The notes beneath the pieces are model-generated. The model did no database searches. It was not told where the DNA came from and saw only the letters and a program-made list of their open reading frames with translations. Shown here piece by piece: positions 12,345 through 23,743 of a stretch of 64,000 bases of DNA. Source of the stretch: Ulota crispa (lineage: Eukaryota > Streptophyta > Bryopsida > Orthotrichales > Orthotrichaceae); the NCBI GenBank assembly GCA_963920765.1, contig OY987242.1:28296002-28360001 (forward strand). Reading direction: 5' to 3'. The position numbers and the translations under genes were made by a program. Every line of letters starts with the position of its first letter. Within the stretch, counting starts at the first letter, position 1.

Positions 12345-12602
12345 TTAGAAACTTATCGGGGAGGATGAAACCACAGCTTGCAAAGCTGTCGGATCTTGAA
12401 TGCCTCTCTCTTTGTCGCTGCCCATTTCATTGACACAATCCATCAAGCCTTGCTGATTTACCTCCGGTACGTGGTCTTTGTTGAGATTCACAACGTCTTC
12501 TTTGATAGACCTTGGACTTGCCAACCGCAACCTTGGAGGGCGTGAATCTTCACCGCTACTTCCCTAATGAGGCCCACCTATTGAACTTGTCTCCCCTGCC
12601 AT
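12345..12602 (-). pseudogene. Putative first coding exon, ParB/methyltransferase-like pseudogene
   Basis: An ATG at 12,602 opens MAGETSSIGGPH, then TAG, then a basic low-complexity segment (SGEDSRPPRLRLASPRSIKE) and an acidic one to 12,345. It looks like a disordered N-terminus. The donor is unclear. An alternative upstream exon lies at 13.7-13.9 kb. Confidence 0.4.
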
Positions 12603-13079
12603 TCTCTGCAACCCAAACCCAGAAATAGATTAGAATCAAGTCAATGTAATCCAATCCAAAACAACTCGTGTTGTTGATCAGTAATGCAAAAGCAACTGCA
12701 ACACAACAATTTAAGTTCAAACAAGGAAAAGCCTAATCTTCAGCATCGTAAGATGATAATGCTAAAGCTTATTTCTTATTTCTTGAGAATTCAAGGGTTC
12801 AAGTCAAGCATTTTTAAAACAAACATCAATATTCAAGGACGCAAAGAAATCGCACACCTTAAGGTCAGCTGGACACACAAAGTGAACTCTAGAAATGAAG
12901 CGCCCTAATCTAGCACTGAGAACTTGAAGGTCCCACCTGTCGCACCCAAGACTAAGAAATCCGATGAACTAATCGTGCCTTCTTGAAGCAAAGACAAAGG
13001 AGCAATCACTAATCCAACGACCAAAAGGGCAGTAAGCGCAAGCATGAGAAGAGCAAGTGATGGATGAACCAGCTGGAGT

Positions 13080-13215
13080 GTTGCAAGCATAGGCACAAGA
13101 TGAGCATGCTGTAGCCGATCAAGCGGCAGAGTTGCAAGCGCATGCACAACATGAGCGTGACGGAGCCGATTAAGCGGCAGGGTTACAAGCTCAAGCACTA
13201 CATGAGCAAGCAGCG
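13080..13215. repeat. 51-bp tandem repeat, about 2.6 copies
   Basis: Copies of a GTTGCAAGC..GAGC..GCCGAT..AAGCGGCAG unit start at 13,080, 13,131 and 13,182. The period is 17 codons. On the plus strand one frame reads an Ala/Gln-rich repeat (AAELQAHAQHERDGAD) with stops, so it may be a remnant of a repetitive coding segment. The minus-strand Leu-rich open frame over it is probably its shadow. Confidence 0.7.
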
Positions 13216-13707
13216 CCAAAATATTTGTAGGTTGGATAGAAGCTTAGTAAACATCTTCATTTTGAAATAAAAGTTGACGAGACCCACGACTGAAGCGTGT
13301 ACAAAAAAGGTATTGTCAGGTCATAATGACACAATATTCTAGAAGTCGGCGCCATCAAGTATATTAATATTCCTGACAATATTAAACAACAATATGAGAT
13401 ACTTCTCTCCCGTGGAGGTTGTCAAGATTAATGTCATTGTTACCTCCAGATTCGAATATTAAAGCAAAAACCTTTTACTCAAGTAAGTACTAAACATGCT
13501 GCTGTGCTAAATTGACATCTGATACTAAAGACAACAACCATAACAATCGTTCAGACAGTAACCAGCAAGCTAATATCATTTGGCTAGTGTATGAGATGTA
13601 AGCTACATTAAATTTGCTAAGATTTTGCAAAGGCGTCACAAAAATATGACCAAAATCAAAGCATTTAGTGATAAGCTAAATTCCAAAGGTAGCAAGGCAA
13701 GAGTAAG

Positions 13708-13901
13708 TCATTTTTGTACCGTATCATTAGATTGACTAGCTGCACCATCGTGTTGGCCTGTAGCATCCAAATTTTGGGCAAGCGGCATGGACACGTCACT
13801 TGAATATAAATCATTGACCTCTTGTCCTCTACTTCCGTAAGATAGTTTCTGAATTGTACTATTAGCTTGGGCTCTAGTCACCCTTTGGGAACGACGAGAC
13901 A
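13708..13901 (-). pseudogene. Possible upstream exon, unknown product
   Basis: An open minus frame reads MSRRSQRVTRAQANSTIQKL and continues polar to a possible donor near 13,712. The frame stays open upstream to 14,034. It could be a 5' exon of the ParB/methyltransferase-like gene or an unrelated remnant. No domain recognised. Confidence 0.25.
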
Positions 13902-14309
13902 TTGCAAATTGTGCTAATTGTTTCTTTGTGCAAAACTTAAAGTTGGCTTTCTGTCTTGCTATATGTGGTATCTCCAGCATTCCTAAATTTATGAAAAACC
14001 ACTTCTTCAAACCATCATCCACACAACCAAACACAAGTTGCTACAACCCTTCTCCGTAGTAAAAGATGACTTAGTTTCTTTGGCTTGCCCTCTGTATAAG
14101 AGTGTGCATTTCTTGGACATTGACTAATTTCTACAGGAAAATCTTGTTGATTTCAAGCCGATAATGATAGATACACGCAAGGTGCGGCAATCTAGTTGGT
14201 AAATAGCTGGAATGGATAATCATGGCTGCCCTTAACAATTTCACATAACGTGACCTGCAACTATTTTTTCACCAAGTTAATTCCATTAAAATCTACTGCG
14301 GTGTTATTG

Positions 14310-15298
14310 TATAGTGGGATTGGAAAAGATTTTGTTCACCCCATTCTAATAGTAAAAAGACTTAGCAATTTCTTGAATGCAATTTGTATTTTTGTATCTT
14401 GTATCGCTAAGCTTTAATTCATACACAATCCAAATCAATTGTACCAAATTTGAGTTCCAGAAAATCAGAATCCTATTTTTGGTGAGTCAATTTACATAAA
14501 ATTCATGGTTTTACATGATAATTGATTAAAATACATTGTTGATGAGTTTTTGAGCTTTGATTGCATGGATATGTAGGAAACATCCATGAGCACATCTTTT
14601 TTTCTAACAAAGATCTCCAAAAAGTTTGTAGGGTCTTCCTAAAGAGAATTTAATGTTGAAGTGATCATAACCAACTTTTAGTAAAATAGATACTTCTTTA
14701 TGGTGATTAGATTTTTCAAAATGACTCATCTAATGTGATTAAGTTTGTACCTTGGGCCAAATGATAATTTTACTTTGCTAAAAGCTAATTAAGAAATAAA
14801 ATATCTTTGTTTTTTTTAATTAGCTTTTAGCAAAGTAAAATTATCATTTGGCCCAAGGTACAAACTTAATCACATTAGATGAGTCATTTTGAAAAATCTA
14901 ATCACCATAAAGAAGTATCTATTTTACTAAAAGTTGGTTATGATCACTTCAACATTAAATTCTCTTTAGGAAGACCCTACAAACTTTTTGGAGATCTTTG
15001 TTAGAAAAAAAGATGTGCTCATGGATGTTTCCTACATATCCATGCAATCAAAGCTCAAAAACTCATCAACAATGTATTTTAATCAATTATCATGTAAAAC
15101 CATGAATTTTATGTAAATTGACTCACCAAAAATAGGATTCTGATTTTCTGGAACTCAAATTTGGTACAATTGATTTGGATTGTGTATGAATTAAAGCTTA
15201 GCGGTACAAGATACAAAAATACAAATTGCATTCAAGAAATTGCTAAGTCTTTTTACTATTAGAATGGGGTGAACAAAATCTTTTCCAATCCCACTGTA
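14310..15298. repeat. Near-perfect palindrome, 483-bp arms, 23-bp spacer
   Basis: The left arm (14,310-14,792) and right arm (14,816-15,298) are reverse complements. Reading along them I found two mismatches: one near 14,403 / 15,205 (GTATCGCTAAGC versus GTACCGCTAAGC) and one at the outer end. The spacer is AT-rich with a T8 run. No coding frame. It may be a foldback/MITE-like element or a recent inverted duplication; its transcript would be a near-perfect hairpin. An assembly artefact is possible. Confidence 0.9.
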
Positions 15299-15634
15299 TA
15301 CTACGGATGGGTAAATTCCAACCCTTGTATGTACCTAAAAAGACCTCTGAGATAATATTAACCATGTTACTTACCTGACTATTTGAAGCGTCGATTATGT
15401 TCAGTACCCCTATGTATTGCCAGTGATCTATTTTTAAATAAGAACTAAACCCTTATATCGGATTCTGCTGCTCGACAGTGGAAGGTACTATTGTTAATGC
15501 TTGCAGCGTTGTTGTCAGTGTCATCCTCACTCCACCCTACCATTTGAGAACTTCAAGTTTTGCCTCAATAATCTCTCATCATTTGCTGTTTTGTTGTTTA
15601 TGGTTGTTATTGAGTATGATGATGGCCTCTATTT

Positions 15635-18600
15635 GTGGCACTGGTGCTACTATTCCAATTTTGTTTCCTTTCTGCAAGTGGCATTGCTTGGGTTCTAGCT
15701 TTTGTTTTAGGCTTGCGCTTCCACCTTGATAGGAATACAATTTGGGTAGAAGAAGAAGTGTTTGATGCAAAAGGGGTTCAAGTCATTTCTACTGTCTTGC
15801 ACTTGCAGATTGACACTCCTATTGGACATGGGTGGGAGTTTAGGCCAGGCAACTACCATGCCTTTGGCAATTCCGTAGTTGTGCAAGATATAACCCCTTT
15901 GAAGTTGACACCTGGTTCAGCCACTTCTACCCTTCCAATGTTGTGCAAAGCTCATGAATTTGTTTACCCTGCTGATCGTATTCATGTTTCATTGGCTGAG
16001 TCATCGAATGATGACCTAGTGATAACCAATGGCAGAAGTGGTTTCCTATCTCCAATTCCCGAAAGTAGCTCTACTCCATGTTTTCCTACAGAAAACACTC
16101 CAAGTAGTTCATTTCCACCATTGATCCATCCTAAAGTTGAGGGGTTCATTTCCATATAGCAGTGCCTAAAAGATTTGCAGAATTGTCCGCGTGCTAGAAA
16201 TGAGCTAAAATTTCTAGATTTAGACACAATTGTGTGTGAATCAGTACGTCACCTCCCCCAATCTTTCAATGGTGACATTATGTTCAAATTGCCTCCGATT
16301 TCATTGCCATCTGCTTCCTTTGCACCATCTTTGAGATCAAACTCTAGCAGTCACGTGGGTTGCCAACTAGAAGGGATGGATAGGAAGTATGATGCTCATA
16401 ATTGGACCCATACTCACACCACAAGTATTGCCAACGACTTTGGGTTGAAGTTCCGTTACTCATTTTGCATTGGCCACCTAGTTTGCTTGAATGTCCATTG
16501 TCCAAGAGTCTTGCATGGAGGGCCGCCACACAAAACTGAGTGGACCAGATCTTTGCCATTAGTTTTTGCTGTTGGTGCCACATGTCCAGTGAAATCCAAT
16601 TTAGTTTGCAAGGTTTGTAAAACCAATCCTTCTTGCAAATTGCCTTGCCCTTGTCGTATGTACAGGATTCTCAATTCTTCAGTTTTACCTAGGGCGTGTA
16701 TTCATGTGGGAACACATACCCATCCAATTGGTACAGGTGTTTGTCAAGATTCCATTGAGCTCACCTCAAACTTGATAGAGCATTAGGTCTCTTTGACACC
16801 AACCGCCAAGAACTCGGCAATTGCACTTGGTGCATGTAAAGAGTTCTTGGACACAGTGTTATTTTGTGAAGAGGGGCAGCACAAAATCAGAGAACCATTA
16901 AGAGGTGAACCACTAGTTGATGTCATGGACAAGTTTTGAGAACTTAGCTCCCCAAGCATTAGGAACATAATTTCTAAGTTCAAAAATAGTACTAGTGGTG
17001 GGCTTATTGATAACATTATCGCATTGAAGTTTAAGAACACGTATTCATTTATCCAAGATAGCGTGTTTCCAGGTCAAGGGAAAGATAAGGTGTACTTGTT
17101 TAAAATGTCAGAGGATGGTCTAGGGAGCGGGGCCAACTTAGTTAGTCAAATGCAACCCGAAGGAGACTTGCAAAGTTTGTGGTGTATGTTTGACTACGTC
17201 AAGAGGGTTAAAGGGTGGACAACTATGGCTGCCCATGTCTATGACATTGAATATTGCCGTGTCATGACCATTTGTATTTGCAATATGATGAGTGAAGATG
17301 CTCTATTGCAAACACAAATGTGGCTTTTCCTAAACTTTGTAATGGCGCGCCATGGCATTATGAAGATAAACTTCAAAGGTTTTATGGTAGACAATGCCAT
17401 GGCCAATTGGCACGGAGTTCGAGTGGTTTATGGCAATGGAAATAAGCAAGAACCAATGATTGACCAAGAACACTCATGCTTGTTGCATTGGACCACGTCA
17501 CTAAATTGGCATACCAATAAACTCATTTGCACGGAGTTTCATCATGCCCATAAACAATTATGCAAGCAGTACAAAGATGCCAAGACTATGCTACAAGCAG
17601 ATGAAAGGTAGTTGGGAATAAAGGCATGGTGGCTATCTTTAGGAGCAGCATCAAAGGAGTCTCTTTGGGAGTTGGACGATTGGTTGGGCTTTTGGCACTT
17701 TCGCTATTGGCAGTGGGGAGGTTTCTTGGAGTTGGTAAGTACACTTTTTCCCATTGATCCTTCATGCATTTATTCCATCCAATACTGTACTGCTCTTTCA
17801 AAGTTGCTGTCAATTGTCAAATAGATTGCACTCTTGCTCCAAATTTTTTGATGAATGACGTGTGTAAATTCTTTCCTTTTGCTATTGCTTGAACCAACTA
17901 TCCACATGTTGTCAATGCAAAAGCTGAACTTGGAAGAGCTAGCTGAGATGCCCATGTGTAACCTAGCTAAAACAGTCCATAACAAATGGCAACAAATGTT
18001 TGACAAGCATGGAGAGTGCTTATACGTTGCTACAACGGACGACATGGTGCTTTCTATGCAGCAATCAATGAACTATTGGGCATTTCTACAAGGATTTTCT
18101 TCTGGCACTGGTCTGAAATTAGATGAGCTTTGTCTTTGTGCAACACGACGTAGTAGAAATCTAGCTATATTTGCAGAAGCCGTAGCTAAGCTTCCAAATG
18201 TAGATCAATTCACAGTAGAAGTCCCTCATCTTGAAGGCAAGGAGGTGTTTGGTTTGACCAAATGAAAATTGGACATTCCTCCAAGATTCGACGGCAACTC
18301 GCATTGCCACAATAAAGTCAACTTTTCAACTCCAAAAGTACAAACAAGATCAACTAAAGCCCGGTTGGAGGCCACAGCAACTTCCGTTGCTATATGTGAG
18401 ACTGGCAAAGGAAGCCGGTTGCCTCCTCATGCAGCAAAGGTACACAAATCAGATTGTAATCCAAAATTATGGCATATTGCAAGATGTATGAAGGAAACGA
18501 AGACATGCCACAAAACGCAAGTAGGGATGAAGAAAAAGTGTGGCGCTAAGATAAAAAAACAGAAGAAAGCCGGGACTATGGCACCTACATACAATGGGCA

Positions 18601-19330
18601 AATGACGGAGTATATTTCAAGGGCCATTGTCAATTTTGACTTTTGGTGCTGCGCGGATGATCTCCAAAGGTGTGCAGGAGGAAGTAAGGTCAATTGGGTT
18701 CTAGATTGGCCAGCGATACCAAAAGTATGGCCAGTTGCATATGGGACTAAGCTCACTCTATTTGAGATCTTATCTCTAGAGGAAGCTAGGTTTCAATTGC
18801 AAACATAACCTGCAAAAGGGTCAAGAATGAATCTTTTTGAGGATTCTGCTGACCGTGATGGCCCAACTCCGTTTAAGCCAAAGCCAATTGAAGAAAATGT
18901 CGAATATGCTGGTGGAAGTACTTACCCAATTTTGCGGCTTGGACGTACTATTAGAAGAAACCCTAATGCGCCAATTGTTGAGCATCGAAACAAATGGGAG
19001 ACTTCTTGTAATTTGAAAGCTACTATAGATTCTATAGTTGTGATACCCTATCCCGGATATGGTAGAGTAATTACATTGCACTTAAGAATTTATCCATCCT
19101 AGAAGACTTATTGCATCACTATTTTGGATTTCCCGTCATGTACCTGTGAAGACTTCACTACTATGAAGATAGCGTCCCTTGGTCAAAGGAAGTGCTGGGT
19201 TAATTGTAAACATCTTTATTATGTATTTAGATTTCTTTGTAAGGCCAATCATGATGAAGATAAGTACATTCATCCTCCTAGCCTTAGTTTTGATGAGGTG
19301 AAGATGCTTCTAAATAATAGTGATTTGTAG
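15635..19330 (+). pseudogene. Mutator-like (MULE) transposase pseudogene with GCM/WRKY-like and SWIM zinc fingers
   Basis: About 1,230 codons lie in one reading frame, broken by in-frame stops at 16,157 (TAG), 16,784 (TAG), ~16,937 (TGA), 17,609 (TAG), 17,822 (TAG), 17,852 (TGA), 18,263 (TGA), 18,806 (TAA) and 19,100 (TAG). A short stretch at about 17,826-17,890 reads better in the next frame, the only frame slip seen. Domains in order: an N-terminal part of unknown role; a Cys/His-rich segment at about 16,440-16,730 (FRYSFCIGHLVCLNVHC, then paired Cys and GTHTHP) like the WRKY-GCM1 zinc fingers of MULEs; an RNase H-fold core with Asp at 17,243 (HVYDIEYC) and 17,390 (FMVDNAMANWHG); an HNKW-containing segment near 17,970; and a SWIM finger CxC-x19-CxH (Cys 19,139, 19,145, 19,205; His 19,211). 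It would bind and cut transposon ends in the nucleus. Inactive here. Confidence 0.75.
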
Positions 19331-19539
19331 AGGATAAATAAACATTATAGTTAAAGGTGTTCAACTAACATTTTAGGGGGGTGCCGCAGCTTGCCTCCCC
19401 TATAACCCTATTATATCACCCAGATGTTTATGTATTGCACTTGAGCCTCCTCAATATTTCAGAATGTGTGTTGCTTCTCCTTAAGTGCCCACATGGGCCT
19501 TCTCAAATTTCAAAGATAGTACTTTGATTTTATATAATT

Positions 19540-20715
19540 AGCAATAGTGAACCTTTAAAGGTTGATCCTTGCTTATTTACAAATTGGATCAAACCTACCA
19601 CTTGGCCTTCTTGGGTCCAAGGAGGGTTTTTGGGTACATAAATGACTTTGTGTTTAATTAAAATTGTTGGGGTAAGCCTCCTCGGATTCCAAGGAGGCTT
19701 ATAATTAGCAATAGTGCACCCCCTAAAGTAGGTTAGTGCTTATATACATATTGGATATGACCTCTCATTGGACCTTTTGGGTTTCAAGGAGGGTGTCTAG
19801 GCTACACAATAGAATTTGTGTTGGACAATTATTTTGGAGATAAGCTTCCTTGGATTTTGAGGAGGCTTTTATCTAGCAATAGTGGACACCCAAAAGTAAG
19901 TCACAACTTAATTACAAATTGGATTTTACCACTCAATTGACCTTCTGGGTTCCGAAGAGGGTATCTAGGCAACACAATTGAATTTGTGTTGGATTATTTT
20001 TGTAGGGGTAAGCTTCCTCAAATTCTGAGGAGGCTTTTATCTAGCTATAGTGGACACCCTAAATTAGGTCACAACTTAAATACAAATTGGATTTTATCAC
20101 TCCATTGACCTTCTGGGTTTCAAGGAGGTTGTCTTGACTGTACAAATGAATTTGTGAATGATTAGTATTGTTGGGGTAAGCCTCCTTGGATTTTGAGGAG
20201 GCTTATAATTAGCAATGGTGGACCCACGAAAGTAGGTCACTGCTTATATACATATTGGATATGACCTCTCACTTGACCTTGTGGGTTCCAAAGAGGATAT
20301 CTAGGCTACACAATTGAATTTGTGTTGGATTATTATTGTAGGCGTAAACTTCCTTGGATTCCGAGGAGGCTTATAATTAGCAATGGTGGACCTCCAAAAG
20401 TTGGTCAATGTTTATATACAAATTGGATACTACCTTTCAATGGACCTTCAGGGTTCCGAGGTGGGTATCTTGGCTACACTTATGAATTTGTATACGACTA
20501 GTATTGTTGGGATAAGCCTCCTCGGATTTTGAGGAGGCTTATATTTAAAAATAGTGGACACCCAAAATTAGGACACAGCTTAAATACAAATTAGATCTAA
20601 ACCTAACATTTGACCTTCTTGTTTTTGAGGAGAGTGTCTTGGTTCCACAAATGAATTTGTGTATGAATGATGTTGTTGGGATAAGCCTTCTTTTACTTTA
20701 AAGTGGGAGTGCACT
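19540..20715. repeat. 168-bp satellite-like tandem array, seven copies
   Basis: The phrase AGCAATAGTG (or a one-base variant) recurs at 19,540, 19,708, 19,875, 20,043, 20,211, 20,379 and 20,547, a spacing of 167-168 bp. Each unit has a near-palindromic CCTCCTCGGATTCCAAGGAGG block, an ACAAATTGGAT block and a GACCTTCTGGGTTCC block. Copies differ by about 10-20 percent. 168 bp is close to a nucleosomal unit, as in many plant satellites. Confidence 0.9.
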
Positions 20716-22230
20716 TCCTTGAGTGGACCATTGTAAGTAACCGACTAATCAAATTCAAATTTTGCGTTAGCCCCCAAATGCCCTCCTAGGTTTTGACGTG
20801 GGTTTGTTGGGTTCAATAGTGATATTGTTGTTGTCTCACTTTTTCCCTTATCGGATTCCGAGGAGGCTCATGTGTACCTAGTTTTGAACTTCTCATTCAT
20901 AAAATATTGCAGTTCATTATTTGGACCTATGATCTTGCTGATATCATTATTCATGAATTATTAACCTTTTTATGGAAAGCATGAATATACAGGATACTGT
21001 TAATACTATTTGATTAAGGTGACAAATCATTGCCATTTCGAAATCCAAGGAGGGCTGTTAGTTTTTTCATTCATATTGGCGTATCAAATGTCTCAATATT
21101 TACTTGAAGTCAACATGTTAAGCCCCTAACAATTGAGTTTCTCCTACCATTCATCATAATGTTTGAGTGATTGTGGTTATATTTATCTCTAAATCGTCTT
21201 TGTTTATCATCCATTGGACAATTCTTAAGTGAATGAATGGATGAATGTCTTTGGAATGTAGATGAATGACTTTTGTTCATGGATGGATGATTTTTGTTCA
21301 TGGATGAATGATTTATGTTAGTGGACAAATGGTTTTCGTTTGTAGATGAATTTTATCTGTCTCTCCTATGGTCATAGCACTTTTCATTCGTGGGCAAATT
21401 CCAATTTACAATTTTTGCGTCCACTTATGCTTTATGAACCTTTAGTTTACAATCATTTGTACTTTAGTTCTTTGTTATTGCACAATAAATTTCAAATTCT
21501 ATGAACCAATTATCAGATTTTCAAATTACAATTGCAACATTTATTGCACTTGAATCCATTATTTCACAAAAATATTTAAAATTTACTGCTCAAATCTGAA
21601 CTGCTCATTGCTTGTTGGTCAATACTCATTGCTCCCCTCTCAGACCTTAGCATTGTTGTTGTGAACACTAGACCCCTGAAAAAGTGACAACAAAAAGAGC
21701 ATGTCACACCCAATCAAAAACTGCCACCTACACAATTCCTATTCCCTTATGTCAACTTGCGTGTCTGATTTGGGTGCATTTGTGTCTTGTTGGGGTGCAA
21801 GAGTGTCTACTTTTGGTTTAATTTTAGATGTTGCAAAACGGCTAGTGTTGCAATTGGGTGCTCCTACCTTAGGGCATCTTTTACAACACGCTTTGCAACA
21901 CCTAGATAAATGAGATTTCACGGGGAGAATAACGCGAACCTTCATGGCCAGGCTTGAAGTTCTCCTGCAACCCTAAAACCTTCCAGACTTGCACTTGCTT
22001 TACAGCAAATTGCACGGGTACACTTGGCTATGGAGTGTGGTTGTGTGTGAACAGTGCTCGCCAAGGATTGTGAAGGGGGCTTGGAGAAAACAGAAAGTTG
22101 ACGAGTATGCGGCCCAATATGAAAGCCCTGCAACTTGCATATGGACGTTTCAAGTGCTATTGGAAACTTGAATTGCAGAAGTCATTATGGGTTGAACGCA
22201 AAGGGCTGTTCTAACGTGCTGCAGGAGATG
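20716..22230. other. No gene; scattered simple motifs
   Basis: One more CGGATTCCGAGGAGG block lies near 20,850. Between about 21,220 and 21,350 a GGATGAATG motif recurs irregularly, resembling the 20-bp array at 2.75 kb. No convincing coding frame is seen. Confidence 0.5.
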
Positions 22231-22234
22231 CTCT

Positions 22235-22275
22235 TTAACTCTTAAACGACCAAGGAGCCCTTTGCGGCCAATACA
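22235..22275 (+). repeat. Second copy of the piggyBac left end
   Basis: TTAACTCTTAAACGACC followed by AAGGAGCCCTTTGCGGCC matches TTAACCCCTAAACGGCC and GGGGCCCTTTGTGGCC at 22,464, 229 bp away. Just before it, AAGGGCTGTTC at 22,201 matches the right-end sequence near 41,619. Either the element has repeated subterminal ends or a small derivative inserted next to it. Confidence 0.6.
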
Positions 22276-23743
22276 ATATCTTGTATTTTCTTGTATTTCA
22301 AATGCATCCACACCTTTATTACATTTGAGATCAACAAAGAAGTTAGAATATAGATCAATGTGGTTCTAGTAAGCTAGTCAAGATCTCAAATCAAAACTTT
22401 TTATTGGTAGCAAATGCCAATTATACGGCAGCGTATTTACTATGCAATACTTAGAGCGGTCCTTTAACCCCTAAACGGCCTCGGGGCCCTTTGTGGCCGT
22501 ATAGGGAAATTCAAGGCGTATTCAAGCTCCTTATGTACGTTTCTAGGGTTTCAAGTGGGATTTAGTGATGGGGGCTTGTGGCCAATGCACTTGCGGAGGT
22601 AATGCTGGTTCAACATTCTCAAAATACATGGTAGGGTTTAGGATGTAGATGAAAATTTGCAAATTTGTGTACTAACACTTACATCTGCATACATTTGAGG
22701 ACCCGGTTGTTGGGCGCGTGGGAATATTGAAACGTGGCAAGGATCGTTGTGAGGAAGGCGCAGGAGATAAAAGTCTTTGGCGTGAAGTGGACACTTTAGA
22801 TTCGTCTCCGGGAGGTGTGCGCAAAGCTTGTGATTTGATGCGGGGAGGGACGCAAAGGCCGCATTCTTCAACAAATATTCTCTCATATGGTCCTCTACGA
22901 CTTGGAATTTTTCAGGGCGACTTGAATTTGTTGAAGCACGCAAATTGTGGGATGGATTTGTATTTGCATTTTCTCTCCATTTCATTTAAGACGCAATACA
23001 TATCTTAGAATTTGGCAGTGGGGATCCTGGGTTCGACGCAAAGACAACGCAGTTATTCATTGCAAGTAGTGCCAAGGCGGCTTCCCTTCCATGCCAACGA
23101 TAGATGGAGGAGAGTTTGTGGTTGTTGGTCAAACCTCCAGAATGGCAAGCATTATTGCAGTGTTGCCACAACAAAAAGAAGCTGCCATGTTACTGGCTTG
23201 GGCAACTTTGCGAGGTGCAACCATGTGGCAAGCCCAGCAGATTTTGAATTTGTTGAATGTGAGTTGCATGCTTAGCCTTCCTCTGCCCCTCCACACGTTT
23301 AAAAAGCCTAGCACTGCAGAATTTGTCTAGAGGCGGTATCTTTTCTGGAGGCATGTGGGACATATCTTGAAGTAGACAACATGACGGAAGGAGAGCAATC
23401 CAGTAGGGTTTGGGAGCGAGGTGAACAACATCATCAAAGAGAGGTTGTTTCTAGACCCCAACATTGTTAAAAATGGCTCGGCTAAGGGCGCATGCAAGAA
23501 AGGGACGGGCTCAAAAGCAACCACAGGAATCTCACACACCAACTACAGCATTGCAGGAGGGCACCAAGAACGCACCTCTGAGGAGTGTCATCAACTCAAG
23601 AGTCAACACATTGGGGTAGCAAAATTTGCCACCCTCGTTGGAAGTGGTCTTGATGGAGACACCGATCCAGGGAGAGAGCAATCTCCTGGAGCAATTCCTG
23701 GTTGCCGCCATGAAGGTAGACCCCCCCCTTTTGGAAGCCAGGA

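Larger units (their letters stand above)
4559..12602 (-). pseudogene. ParB-like / beta-class amino-methyltransferase-like multi-exon pseudogene
   Basis: At least nine exons can be chained on the minus strand by splice sites and frame continuity. The likely start codon is at 12,602 (MAGETSSIGG...). The second exon carries a ParB/sulfiredoxin-like segment ending in a WDGNH motif. Late exons carry a methyltransferase motif-IV-like strand block (6.0-6.28 kb) followed by a motif-I-like block (4.88-5.08 kb); IV before I is the beta-class order of prokaryotic and phage amino-methyltransferases. ParB-methyltransferase fusions are known in phages and plasmids; a spliced plant version is my inference. 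Most exons carry in-frame stops (TAG, TGA, TAA), almost without frameshifts, so it is a pseudogene or a heavily decayed element gene. Dispersed CCTCGGAATCCGAGG-type motifs and a 95-bp array lie in its introns. The methyltransferase call is by motif pattern only; no intact DPPY is seen. Confidence 0.5.

Noticed and set aside
12905-13219. 104-codon Leu-rich minus-strand frame that looks membrane-like
   Set aside because: Its hydrophobic repeats follow the 51-bp DNA repeat; the plus-strand Ala/Gln-rich reading is a better explanation.
17730-17860. GTAAGT intron within the MULE pseudogene
   Set aside because: A donor-like site exists at 17,736, but the sequence through it still reads as continuous conserved-looking protein with one frame slip, so an intron is not needed.
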